NCBI GenBank assembly: GCA_051746745.1
Contig: JBNJFJ010000003.1
Coordinates: 1-62,037, forward strand
Reading direction: 5' to 3'
DNA length: 62,037 nucleotides
Origin: Halolactibacillus sp051746745
Lineage (GTDB): Bacteria; Bacillota; Bacilli; Bacillales; Amphibacillaceae
Shown piece after piece: positions 25,046 through 33,456 of this stretch. Each line of letters begins with the position of its first letter. Position 1 is the first letter of the stretch. The position numbers and the translations under genes are program-made. The notes below the pieces were generated by a model. That model did no database searches. It saw only the letters and a program-made list of their open reading frames with translations, and had not been told where the DNA came from.

Positions 25046-25585
25046 TTATTTTTGGAAAGGCATGCCAAGTGAAGTGAGTAATTCACGAGCTTCTTCGTCA
25101 GTGTTAGCAGTTGTAACGATGACGATATCCATACCGCGAACCTTACTTACTTGATCATAATCTATTTCCGGGAAAATCAATTGTTCTTTCACACCTAATG
25201 TGTAATTTCCACGACCATCGAATGCTTTTTTAGAAATACCACGGAAGTCACGTACACGTGGAAGAGAAACATCGACAAGTTTTTGTAGAAACTCATACAT
25301 ACGCTCACCACGAAGGGTTACTTTAGCCCCGATTGGCATACCCTCACGTAAACGGAATCCTGCAATTGATTTTTTAGCTTTTGTGATTAATGGTTGTTGA
25401 CCTGAAAGCAGCTTTAACTCTTCTACAGCAGCATCAAGTGCTTTTGTATTCTGTACTGCATCACCAACACCCATGTTGATTACGATTTTTTCTACTTTCG
25501 GTACTTGCATAACCGAATCGTAGTTAAATTTTTCTGTTAGAGATGATACGATATCATTTTGGTACTTTGCTTTTAATGCGTTCAT
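25046..25585 (-). CDS. rplE: 50S ribosomal protein L5
   Basis: 179 residues; VEKIVINMGVGDAVQNTKAL and RGISKKAFDGRGNYTLGV are conserved. Contacts 5S rRNA and P-site tRNA. ATG start. Confidence 0.98.
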   Translation of the reverse strand: MNALKAKYQNDIVSSLTEKFNYDSVMQVPKVEKIVINMGVGDAVQNTKALDAAVEELKLLSGQQPLITKAKKSIAGFRLREGMPIGAKVTLRGERMYEFLQKLVDVSLPRVRDFRGISKKAFDGRGNYTLGVKEQLIFPEIDYDQVSKVRGMDIVIVTTANTDEEARELLTSLGMPFQK

Positions 25586-25611
25586 CTGAGTAGCCCTCCT
25601 TTCGTCGCTAA

Positions 25612-25923
25612 TTATTTATCTAACGCTTCACCAGATTTTTTAGCGATTCGAACTTTCTTTCCATCACGATCTTCATATCCGACACGAGTTGGCTCGCCTG
25701 ATTTAGGATCAATTGGTAATACATTAGAAACATGGATCGGCGCTTCTTGTTCAAGAATACCGCCCTGTGGATTATCTTGTGAAGGTTTTTGGTGTTTCTT
25801 AACGATATTCACACCTTCAACAAGTACACGTTCTTTCTTTGGGTATGCTTCAAGGATGACACCTTGTTTACCCTTATCTTTACCAGATAACACTTGTACT
25901 TTATCACCTTTTTTTACATGCAT
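25612..25923 (-). CDS. rplX: 50S ribosomal protein L24
   Basis: 103 residues beginning MHVKKGDKVQVLSGKDKGKQ, a KOW motif, with EGVNIVKKHQKPSQDNPQGG. Assembly initiator of the large subunit. Two overlapping ATG triplets exist; this one gives the family start. Confidence 0.98.
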   Translation of the reverse strand: MHVKKGDKVQVLSGKDKGKQGVILEAYPKKERVLVEGVNIVKKHQKPSQDNPQGGILEQEAPIHVSNVLPIDPKSGEPTRVGYEDRDGKKVRIAKKSGEALDK

Positions 25924-25986
25924 GCTAGACGCACCTCCTTACAAGGCTTTTCATTAAAACGATTATATTTTAAATGTGAGTTGAAC

Positions 25987-26355
25987 TTACAATACCTCTG
26001 GAGCTAATGAAACGATCTTCATAAACTTCGCATCACGTAGTTCACGTGCTACAGGGCCAAAGATACGAGTTCCTCTTGGGCTTTTATCATCACGGATGAT
26101 AACCGCTGCATTTTCGTCAAACTTGATATAAGATCCGTCTTTACGACGCACACCTGACTTAGTGCGTACGATAACAGCCTTAACAACTTCACCTTTTTTG
26201 ACAACGCCACCAGGTGTTGCTTGTTTTACTGAACAGACGATTACGTCACCGATATTAGCAGTTTTACGACCAGATCCACCTAGTACTTTAATAGTTAAGA
26301 CTTCACGTGCGCCAGAGTTGTCTGCTACTTTCAAACGAGTTTCTTGCTGAATCAT
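25987..26355 (-). CDS. rplN: 50S ribosomal protein L14
   Basis: 122 residues, MIQQETRLKVADNSGAREVL to KIVSLAPEVL. The frame continues upstream to 26382, but the ATG at 26355 gives the universal N-terminus. Confidence 0.98.
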   Translation of the reverse strand: MIQQETRLKVADNSGAREVLTIKVLGGSGRKTANIGDVIVCSVKQATPGGVVKKGEVVKAVIVRTKSGVRRKDGSYIKFDENAAVIIRDDKSPRGTRIFGPVARELRDAKFMKIVSLAPEVL

Positions 26356-26401
26356 ACTGTTGTTACCTCCCTTCGGAATCAATCCGAGCGATTCTTTTCA
26401 A

Positions 26402-26665
26402 TTAGATAATTACGGCTTCTTCTACTACTTCTACTAGACGGAAACGTTTAGTTTTAGATAGTGGGCGAGTCTCCATAATTGTTACGATATCATTAACTTT
26501 TGCTTGATTATTTTCATCATGTGCTTTGTACTTTTTAGAGTACTTTACACGCTTACCATATAATTTATGGAATTTATAAGTTTCTACTAATACTGTAATT
26601 GTTTTGTCTGTTTTATCAGAAACAACACGACCAGTATACACTTTACGATTATTACGTTCTGTCAT
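26402..26665 (-). CDS. rpsQ: 30S ribosomal protein S17
   Basis: 87 residues; RKVYTGRVVSDKTDKTITV and the MTERNNRK start are typical of Bacillus. It lies between rpmC and rplN. Confidence 0.98.
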   Translation of the reverse strand: MTERNNRKVYTGRVVSDKTDKTITVLVETYKFHKLYGKRVKYSKKYKAHDENNQAKVNDIVTIMETRPLSKTKRFRLVEVVEEAVII

Positions 26666-26691
26666 TTGAGGCTAACCTCCTCTCAAGTTTA

Positions 26692-26892
26692 CTAGTTATT
26701 TACGCTAAGCTCTCTTTCACGAACGACAGTTTTCATACGAGCAATGGACTTACGAACTTCACGAAGACGTGCAGTGTTTTCCAATTGACCTGTAGCTAAC
26801 TGAAAGCGTAGGTTGAAGAGCTCTTCTTTTAATGACTTGATCTTTTGTTCAATTTCGGCAGTGGTTAGTTCTCTGATTTCATTAGCCTTCAT
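26692..26892 (-). CDS. rpmC: 50S ribosomal protein L29
   Basis: 66 residues starting MKANEIRELTTAEIEQKI. Helical hairpin near the exit tunnel. The start overlaps the end of rplP by 11 nt; the longer frame to 26916 would lie inside rplP and lacks family support. Confidence 0.97.
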   Translation of the reverse strand: MKANEIRELTTAEIEQKIKSLKEELFNLRFQLATGQLENTARLREVRKSIARMKTVVRERELSVNN

Positions 26893-27316
26893 TGATTTCA
26901 CCACCAATTTCTTCACGTTTTACGAACTTAGTTTTAATTGGAAGTTTGTGTGACGCTAGACGAAGTGCCTCTCTCGCAACTTCCTCTGAAACTCCCGCGA
27001 TTTCAAACATAATCTTACCTGGTTTTACTACTGCTACCCATCCTTCAGGAGCACCTTTACCAGAACCCATACGAACTTCTAAAGGTTTTTTAGTGTAAGG
27101 CTTGTCTGGGAAAATCTTGATCCAAACTTTACCACCACGTTTCATGTAACGAGTCATCGCAATACGAGCAGACTCGATTTGACGACTTGTAATCCATGCA
27201 GCATCAACTGCTTGTAAACCATATTCACCAAATGTTACTTCCGTACCACCTTTGGCTTTACCTTTTAAACTTGTACGATGTTGTCTACGATATTTAACAC
27301 GTTTAGGCATTAACAT
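26882..27316 (-). CDS. rplP: 50S ribosomal protein L16
   Basis: 144 residues, MLMPKRVKYRRQHRTSLKGK to REEIGGEINEG. MTRYMKRGGKVWIKIFPDKP and RMGSGKGAPEGWVAVVKPG are conserved. Confidence 0.98.
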   Translation of the reverse strand: MLMPKRVKYRRQHRTSLKGKAKGGTEVTFGEYGLQAVDAAWITSRQIESARIAMTRYMKRGGKVWIKIFPDKPYTKKPLEVRMGSGKGAPEGWVAVVKPGKIMFEIAGVSEEVAREALRLASHKLPIKTKFVKREEIGGEINEG

Positions 27317-27333
27317 AAGTTGTGCCCCCTTCC

Positions 27334-27975
27334 TTACTTATTATTTTTAGTTGGAAGGACTTCACCACGATAGATCCACACTTTAACACCTAACTTACCG
27401 TAAGTAGTGTCTGCTTCTGCAGTACCATAATCGATATCAGCACGAAGTGTGTGTAGTGGAACAGTTCCTTCACTGTAACTTTCCGCACGAGCCATATCTG
27501 CGCCACCAAGACGACCAGAAACTTGAGTACGAATACCTTTAGCTCCCATACGCATAGCACGTTGAATAACTTGTTTTTGCGCACGACGGAATGATACACG
27601 GTTTTCTAATTGACGAGCAATATTATCTGCTACTAATTTAGCATCGATATCAGGTTTTTTGATTTCAATGATGTTGATATGAACTCTTTTACCTGTTAAT
27701 TCATTTAATGATTTACGAAGTGCTTCAACTTCAGAACCACCTTTACCAATAACCATACCAGGTTTAGCAGTTGAAATTGAAATATTAACACGATTTGCTG
27801 CACGCTCGATTTCTACTTTAGATACTGATGCATCTTGTAGACGAGTTTCAACGAAATCACGAATCTTAATATCTTCATGTAATAAGTCTGCATAATCTTT
27901 ATCAGCGTACCATTTTGAATCCCAATCACGGATGACGCCAACACGAAGTCCTATCGGATTAACTTTTTGACCCAC
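27334..27975 (-). CDS. rpsC: 30S ribosomal protein S3
   Basis: 213 residues, about five fewer than B. subtilis at the C-terminus. The KH domain carries KPGMVIGKGGSEVEALRK. The start is GTG (GTG-GGT-CAA-AAA), eight bases after AGGAGG. Confidence 0.98.
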   Translation of the reverse strand: MGQKVNPIGLRVGVIRDWDSKWYADKDYADLLHEDIKIRDFVETRLQDASVSKVEIERAANRVNISISTAKPGMVIGKGGSEVEALRKSLNELTGKRVHINIIEIKKPDIDAKLVADNIARQLENRVSFRRAQKQVIQRAMRMGAKGIRTQVSGRLGGADMARAESYSEGTVPLHTLRADIDYGTAEADTTYGKLGVKVWIYRGEVLPTKNNK

Positions 27976-27978
27976 AGA

Positions 27979-28320
27979 TTATCCCTCCTTCTTTTCTGAT
28001 ACAACCACTGTAATGTGGCTTGTTCTCTTATTGATTGCACTTGCACGGCCTTGGGCACGTGGACGGAAACGTTTAAGGGTAACCCCTTCGTTTACGAATG
28101 CTTCTGATACGTAAAGATCTTCTACGTTCATGTCATAATTATGTTCTGCATTTGCGATCGCAGAGTTTAGTACTTTTTCTACAACTGGGCTTGCACCGCG
28201 TTGTGTATTTTTTAAAATTGCAATTGCTTCTCCAACATTTTTGCCTCGAATTAAATCAACGACTAAACGAACCTTGCGAGGAGCAATTCTAACAGTTTTT
28301 GCAACAGCTTTTGCTTGCAT
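27979..28320 (-). CDS. rplV: 50S ribosomal protein L22
   Basis: 113 residues starting MQAKAVAKTVRIAPRKVRLV, with RFRPRAQGRASAINKRTSHI lining the exit tunnel. ATG eight bases after GAGGAGG; a TTG codon just upstream is not needed. Confidence 0.98.
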   Translation of the reverse strand: MQAKAVAKTVRIAPRKVRLVVDLIRGKNVGEAIAILKNTQRGASPVVEKVLNSAIANAEHNYDMNVEDLYVSEAFVNEGVTLKRFRPRAQGRASAINKRTSHITVVVSEKKEG

Positions 28321-28340
28321 CAAGAGCGCCTCCTCTCCAA

Positions 28341-28619
28341 TTAGCGTTTTGTTTTCTTGTCATCGCTCGCATGTCCTCTGAACGTGCGTGTCGGTGCGAA
28401 TTCACCTAATTTGTGTCCAACCATATCTTCTGTTACATAAACCGGTACGTGTTTGCGTCCGTCATATACAGCGATTGTGTGTCCTACAAAGTTAGGGAAA
28501 ATAGTAGAACGACGAGACCAAGATTTCACAACTTGTTTCTTGTTGTCCTCGTTCAATTTTTCAACTTTTTTCATTAAATGGTCATCTACGAAAGGTCCCT
28601 TTTTTAAACTACGACCCAT
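28341..28619 (-). CDS. rpsS: 30S ribosomal protein S19
   Basis: 92 residues, MGRSLKKGPFVDDHLMKKVE, with SRRSTIFPNFVGHTIAVYDG and GHKLGEFAPTRTFRGH. Confidence 0.98.
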   Translation of the reverse strand: MGRSLKKGPFVDDHLMKKVEKLNEDNKKQVVKSWSRRSTIFPNFVGHTIAVYDGRKHVPVYVTEDMVGHKLGEFAPTRTFRGHASDDKKTKR

Positions 28620-28676
28620 ACATAAACCTCCCTTCGTGATTGTCGGACGGGTGTTAATGCCCGCCTTTCAACCCCG

Positions 28677-29507
28677 TTATTTTTTACGTTTACGAACGAT
28701 AAATTTATCTGACTGCTTGTTACGTTGACGCGTTTTCTTACCAAGAGTTGGTTTGCCCCATGGTGACATTGGTGATTTACGACCGATTGGTGCGCGACCT
28801 TCACCACCACCGTGTGGGTGATCATTAGGGTTCATTACTGAACCACGAACTGTTGGGCGGATACCTTTCCAACGTGAACGACCAGCTTTACCAACACGAA
28901 TAAGTTCATGTTCAACATTACCTACTTGACCGACAGTTGCGCGGCAAGTACCTAATACTAAACGAACTTCACCAGAAGATAAACGTACTAATACGTATTT
29001 TTCTTCACGGCCTAAAATTTGCGCTTCAGCACCAGCTGAACGAGCTAATTGTCCACCGCGACCTGGCTTTAATTCGATGTTGTGGATAATAGTACCCACT
29101 GGAATGCTCATAAGTGGTAAAGCATTACCTGTTTTAATATCTGCATCTTCTCCTGAGAAGATTTCTTGTCCTACTTGAATACCTTTTGGAGCTAAGATGT
29201 AACGTTTTTCACCATCTGCATAGTTAATTAACGCAATATTAGCTGAACGGTTTGGATCGTACTCGATAGTAGCAACGCGACCTGGTATACCATCTTTGTC
29301 ACGCTTAAAGTCGATGACACGGTATTGACGCTTATGGCCACCACCTTGATGACGAACCGTTAATTTACCTTGGTTGTTACGACCACCACGTTTTGAAAGT
29401 GGTTGTAATAGTGATTTTTCCGGCTTGTCCGTCGTGATTTCTGCGAAATCTGACGTTGACATGTTACGTCTACCGTTAGAAGTTGCTTTATACTTCTTAA
29501 TCGCCAT
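28677..29507 (-). CDS. rplB: 50S ribosomal protein L2
   Basis: 276 residues. The peptidyl-transferase-region motif NPNDHPHGGGEGRAPIGRK contains the conserved histidine. The C-terminal SDKFIVRKRKK is complete. Confidence 0.98.
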   Translation of the reverse strand: MAIKKYKATSNGRRNMSTSDFAEITTDKPEKSLLQPLSKRGGRNNQGKLTVRHQGGGHKRQYRVIDFKRDKDGIPGRVATIEYDPNRSANIALINYADGEKRYILAPKGIQVGQEIFSGEDADIKTGNALPLMSIPVGTIIHNIELKPGRGGQLARSAGAEAQILGREEKYVLVRLSSGEVRLVLGTCRATVGQVGNVEHELIRVGKAGRSRWKGIRPTVRGSVMNPNDHPHGGGEGRAPIGRKSPMSPWGKPTLGKKTRQRNKQSDKFIVRKRKK

Positions 29508-29538
29508 CTTTATTCCCTCCTTCTCTAACTAATTGAAA

Positions 29539-29832
29539 TTATTCTACTGATTCAAAGAAATCTAGTTCTTTGCTGTCTTCAGATAATTGAACAACAGCTT
29601 TTTTACGATTTGGACGGTAACCTCCGTGGCGACCCATGCGCTTGAATTTACCTTTAATGTTAGAAGTATTAATTTTAACAACCTTCACGCCAAAGATTTC
29701 TTCAACAGCATCTTTGATTTGATTTTTGTTAGCTTTTGTACTTACTTCAAAAGTATATTTCTTATCAACCATTTGGTCGGCAGAGTGTTCCGTAATAATC
29801 GGGCGCTTAATAATATCTCGTGCATCTCTCAT
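29539..29832 (-). CDS. rplW: 50S ribosomal protein L23
   Basis: 97 residues, MRDARDIIKRPIITEHSADQ. Lies at the tunnel exit and docks trigger factor and SRP. The ATG overlaps the rplD stop by one base. Confidence 0.98.
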   Translation of the reverse strand: MRDARDIIKRPIITEHSADQMVDKKYTFEVSTKANKNQIKDAVEEIFGVKVVKINTSNIKGKFKRMGRHGGYRPNRKKAVVQLSEDSKELDFFESVE

Positions 29833-30455
29833 TATGCAAGCACCTCCCCTGCTTTATCCGCTGCATCTTTAGTGATGATCAGCTTGTCATGTGTAAGTAA
29901 ATCAAGAACGTTAAGACCACTTACAGTTAATACTTTAGCATTTGGTAAGTTGTTAGCACTCTTAGCTACAACGTCATCTTTATCAGCTGTAACAATTAAT
30001 ACTTTCTCACTTACGTTTAATGCGTCTAGTACCTTTACAACTTCTTTTGTTTTAGGTGCATCAAATGCTAAACCTTCTAAAACAACGAGGCTGTTTTCAT
30101 TTACTTTTGATGAAAGCGCTGATTGAAGTGCTAATCGGCGAACTTTCTTCGGTAATTTATAGCCATAGCTGCGTGGTGTTGGGCCAAATACGACGCCACC
30201 GCCAACCCATTGTGGTGAACGGATTGAACCTTGACGGGCACGACCTGTACCTTTTTGACGCCATGGTTTACGACCTCCGCCTGCTACTGCTGAACGATTT
30301 TTAACAGCGTGTGTACCTTGACGACGTGATGCTTGTTGCATAACGACCGCATCATGTAACACATGCTCGTTTGGTTCGATACCAAACACGCTATCGTTTA
30401 ATTCTACATCCCCTACTTGCGAACCGCTTTGGTTATATAGTGCTACTTTAGGCAT
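29832..30455 (-). CDS. rplD: 50S ribosomal protein L4
   Basis: 207 residues; VAGGGRKPWRQKGTGRARQG is the tunnel-lining loop. In E. coli L4 autoregulates the S10 operon; in Bacillus this is not the rule. Confidence 0.98.
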   Translation of the reverse strand: MPKVALYNQSGSQVGDVELNDSVFGIEPNEHVLHDAVVMQQASRRQGTHAVKNRSAVAGGGRKPWRQKGTGRARQGSIRSPQWVGGGVVFGPTPRSYGYKLPKKVRRLALQSALSSKVNENSLVVLEGLAFDAPKTKEVVKVLDALNVSEKVLIVTADKDDVVAKSANNLPNAKVLTVSGLNVLDLLTHDKLIITKDAADKAGEVLA

Positions 30456-30476
30456 GACATATCCTCCCTTCGGTTA

Positions 30477-31112
30477 TTATTTGCTAGCCTTTATTGCACT
30501 CGTAATTTTCACGAATGATTTTTTAGGTCCAGGAACGTTACCTTTTACTAATAGAAGATTACGCTCTGCATCTACTTTTACTACTTCAAGGTTTTGAAGA
30601 GTTGTTACAACGCTACCCATGTGTCCAGGTAATTTTTTACCTTTCATAACACGTGCAGGCTCTGCAGCTGCTCCCATTGAACCTGGTGCTCTGTGGAAAT
30701 GAGAGCCGTGCCCCATTGGTCCACGTTGTTGATTGTGGCGCTTAATTGCACCTTGGAAACCTTTACCTTTTGATGTACCTGTTACATCAATAATATCTCC
30801 AGCTTGGAATGCCTCTACGCTAATGGCTTGACCTACTTCATACTCGTCAAGATTCACGTTACGGAATTCACGAATGAAGCGCTTAGGAGTAGTGCTCGCT
30901 TTTGCAGCATGTCCTGTCGCTGGCTTGTTTGCATTAACCGGTTTTTGGTCTGCAAACCCAACTTGAATCGCCTCATAGCCGTCGTTTTCTAAAGTTCTTT
31001 TTTGCAATACCACGTTAGGTTCTGCTTGAACTACTGTTACTGGAATTAATTCGCCATCTTCACTAAAGATCTGTGTCATGCCGACTTTACGACCTAAGAT
31101 TCCTTTCGTCAT
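30477..31112 (-). CDS. rplC: 50S ribosomal protein L3
   Basis: 211 residues, MTKGILGRKVGMTQIFSEDG; the loop QQRGPMGHGSHFHRAPGSMG reaches toward the peptidyl transferase centre. Confidence 0.98.
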   Translation of the reverse strand: MTKGILGRKVGMTQIFSEDGELIPVTVVQAEPNVVLQKRTLENDGYEAIQVGFADQKPVNANKPATGHAAKASTTPKRFIREFRNVNLDEYEVGQAISVEAFQAGDIIDVTGTSKGKGFQGAIKRHNQQRGPMGHGSHFHRAPGSMGAAAEPARVMKGKKLPGHMGSVVTTLQNLEVVKVDAERNLLLVKGNVPGPKKSFVKITSAIKASK

Positions 31113-31140
31113 CCGTTACACCTCCTATAAATTGTATAAA

Positions 31141-31449
31141 TTATAATTTGATTTCGATATCCACACCAGATGGTAAGTCTAAACGCATTAGCGCATCAAC
31201 TGTTTGTGGTGTTGGATTCACAATATCAATTAAACGTTTGTGCGTACGCATCTCGAATTGCTCACGAGAATCTTTGTACTTGTGCACCGCACGTAGAATT
31301 GTATATACTGATCTTTCTGTCGGTAACGGGATTGGACCCGATACACCAGCACCTGAACGCTTTGCAGTGCTTACGATTTTTTCAGCTGACTGATCAAGAA
31401 TACGGTGATCATAAGCTTTTAAACGAATTCTGATTTTCTCATTTGCCAT
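31141..31449 (-). CDS. rpsJ: 30S ribosomal protein S10 (NusE)
   Basis: 102 residues, MANEKIRIRLKAYDHRILDQ to GVDIEIKL. Also a partner of NusB in antitermination. First gene of the S10 operon, with promoter at 31584-31612 and a structured leader between. Confidence 0.98.
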   Translation of the reverse strand: MANEKIRIRLKAYDHRILDQSAEKIVSTAKRSGAGVSGPIPLPTERSVYTILRAVHKYKDSREQFEMRTHKRLIDIVNPTPQTVDALMRLDLPSGVDIEIKL

Positions 31450-31583
31450 TATTTTCCCTCCTTTTCGCCCATTTTAATAATAGACATTCTCCGCGGAAAT
31501 TTCTAAGCTACCTTACCCATGGCAAAGGGGCCGGGTGTGCCGACAACCTTCCGCATCATCGCCTTTAATGACCAACATTGTTC
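31450..31583 (-). ncRNA. Structured leader of the S10 operon
   Basis: About 130 nt of untranslated leader containing GTTGTCGGCACACCCGGCC and CCATGGGTAAGGTAGC, then a CCGCGG palindrome close to rpsJ. I remember a very similar block ahead of rpsJ in other Bacillales, suggesting conservation at RNA level. Its role (r-protein control or processing) is not known to me. Confidence 0.4.
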
Positions 31584-31612
31584 ATTATATAGAATAACAA
31601 CATAGATTGCAA
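31584..31612 (-). promoter_or_regulatory. Promoter of the S10 operon
   Basis: TTGCAA at 31607-31612 and TATAAT at 31584-31589 on the minus strand, 17 bp apart. It reads into the S10-spc-alpha cluster and is back-to-back with the chemoreceptor gene. Confidence 0.85.
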
Positions 31613-31654
31613 GGGAAAATAACAAAAACCTCAACTTTTTTTCATAGTTTTTAA

Positions 31655-31669
31655 AGTGGGCGCTTTCAT
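31655..31669. promoter_or_regulatory. cre-like site upstream of the chemoreceptor gene
   Basis: Minus-strand ATGAAAGCGCCCACT matches the remembered cre consensus at all but one position. It lies 66 nt before the chemoreceptor start and about 43 bp upstream of the S10 -35. Catabolite control of the sugar-sensing pair is the likelier meaning (inference). Confidence 0.4.
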
Positions 31670-31734
31670 TGCTACAACTGTATTTAGACTTGTCGATGTA
31701 AGAGAGGAAAAGATAAATCAAAGGGGGATTTTCA

Positions 31735-33456
31735 TTGAAGTTTAATCTATTAAAAAAGCAAACATTAGGGAAGCAATATGGTTTCATTTTTACACTTGTG
31801 ATTATATTGTTCACCATCTCAGTTATTGTGACTTACCTGTTACTCGGTGATACCAATCAGTCCATCGATGAAACAGAAGAGACAAACGCCATCGTGGTCG
31901 AGGTCAACAAGTGGATGTCACTGTATCAAGAAAAGTATGTATTCATTCCAGAGTATATAATAGAAGAAAGTGAACAACGCTTACTTGATTACTTATCACT
32001 AAGTTCTGATTTTGTTGACCAAACCAAACGCGTGAGGTCCTTATTATCAACAGAAGAACAAATTCGAGCTTTTAATCAAATTCTTGATAATAATCATCAA
32101 CTTGACCAGTACTATTTTTCTGATGTTGTACCAAACGTTCAACAAATTAACACGGATGTATTTACCACACTCCAAAGTGAATTAAGTACATTAAAGTCAG
32201 ATACTCTATCTGCCGGCAATACATTAATCGATGCCTCCGTCTCATCTAACCAAGCATCGATCAAACAAGCAAATGATAACATTACTCAAACAATTTCTAC
32301 ATTGGTGTTATCTATTGTCGTTTCACTATTTATCTCAGTCATTTTAATTCTGATTATGAATCGTCGGGTTAAGAAACAGTTAAATGATGTCGTCTCTAGT
32401 GCTGATGCGATTAGTCATGGCGATTTAACGACAGCCGATATTCATGCTGATGGCAGTATGGAACTGTCTTTACTTTCTGATGCCATTAATCAAATGAAAC
32501 AAAACCTTCATCACATCTTGCGCGATGTCGGTCACTTATCCGAAAAGATTAATGATGAGGGTAAACGGTTTGTGACAATTGCCCATGACGTTGAGTCGGG
32601 TAGTGAGCAAGTTGCTCTCACCATCGAAGAGTTAGCTCACGGGGCATCTAGTCAAGCGGATGAAGCTTCGAGTATTTCAGAAAAAACAAAAGCCTTCAAT
32701 GATCAAATCGAGACAGCACTCAATCATTCGCATGAACTGGTCGATACATCTGACCAAACACTCTCGACTGCCGACGACGGGTACAAGCACATGCAAGTCA
32801 CTGAAAGAACGATGACCGATATTACTCGCACCGTTGAACAATCTGTCCAACAAGTTACGGCACTCGAAAAGGATACGACGAACATCGGAAAATTTATCGG
32901 GATGATCACCGATATCGCCGATCAAACGAATCTATTAGCACTAAATGCTTCTATTGAAGCTGCTCGTGCCGGTGAGGCCGGTAAAGGATTCCAAGTGGTT
33001 GCTGAAGAAGTGCGGAAGCTTGCCGAAAACGTTCATGATGCATCACAATCCATTACCGATATTGTGACGCACATCCAGTCGAACACAGATACAATGGTAA
33101 ACGACCTTAATCAAGCCTTCGCAAAAGTCACAGAAGGCCAAGCTCAAATGAAACAATCGAGTACGCAGTTTAACAATATCAAAGACAACATACAATTAAT
33201 GGCCACTCGCATCGACGGTATTTCTTCCATTATTGATGGCTTTAAAGTCGCGAGTAACAATATTAATGATTCAGTCGAAAATATCGCTGCCATTTCTGAA
33301 GAGTCAGCTGCTGGTGCCGAAGAGATCTCTGCTTCTGCGATCGAACAAAAGCGCGCCATGGAACAAGTATCGACAGGCGCAACTACGCTACAATCCTCTA
33401 TTGAAGCAATCGACAAATTAATGGCACAATTTAATCTAGAGGAGGACTCAAAATGA
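31735..33456 (+). CDS. Methyl-accepting chemotaxis protein
   Basis: 573-residue transmembrane chemoreceptor. TM1 is at about 15-37, an extracytoplasmic helical region at 38-186 (four-helix-bundle-like, no Cache domain recognised), TM2 at about 187-208 and HAMP at about 209-262. The long cytoplasmic signalling hairpin has its tip DQTNLLALNASIEAARAGE near 396-420. The start is TTG, seven bases after AGGGGG. Its stop overlaps the next gene by four bases (ATGA), coupling it to a sugar-binding lipoprotein. It probably senses the ligand through that protein and controls CheA/CheW. It is the first gene of a two-gene plus-strand island inside an otherwise minus-strand ribosomal cluster. Confidence 0.95.
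   Translation: MKFNLLKKQTLGKQYGFIFTLVIILFTISVIVTYLLLGDTNQSIDETEETNAIVVEVNKWMSLYQEKYVFIPEYIIEESEQRLLDYLSLSSDFVDQTKRVRSLLSTEEQIRAFNQILDNNHQLDQYYFSDVVPNVQQINTDVFTTLQSELSTLKSDTLSAGNTLIDASVSSNQASIKQANDNITQTISTLVLSIVVSLFISVILILIMNRRVKKQLNDVVSSADAISHGDLTTADIHADGSMELSLLSDAINQMKQNLHHILRDVGHLSEKINDEGKRFVTIAHDVESGSEQVALTIEELAHGASSQADEASSISEKTKAFNDQIETALNHSHELVDTSDQTLSTADDGYKHMQVTERTMTDITRTVEQSVQQVTALEKDTTNIGKFIGMITDIADQTNLLALNASIEAARAGEAGKGFQVVAEEVRKLAENVHDASQSITDIVTHIQSNTDTMVNDLNQAFAKVTEGQAQMKQSSTQFNNIKDNIQLMATRIDGISSIIDGFKVASNNINDSVENIAAISEESAAGAEEISASAIEQKRAMEQVSTGATTLQSSIEAIDKLMAQFNLEEDSK

Noticed and set aside
29587..30126. 179-residue plus-strand frame opposite rplW/rplD
   Set aside because: Antisense to two certain ribosomal genes, no initiation signal.
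31503..31817. 104-residue minus-strand frame between rpsJ and the chemoreceptor
   Set aside because: Covers the S10 promoter and leader and overlaps the chemoreceptor start; no Shine-Dalgarno and atypical composition.
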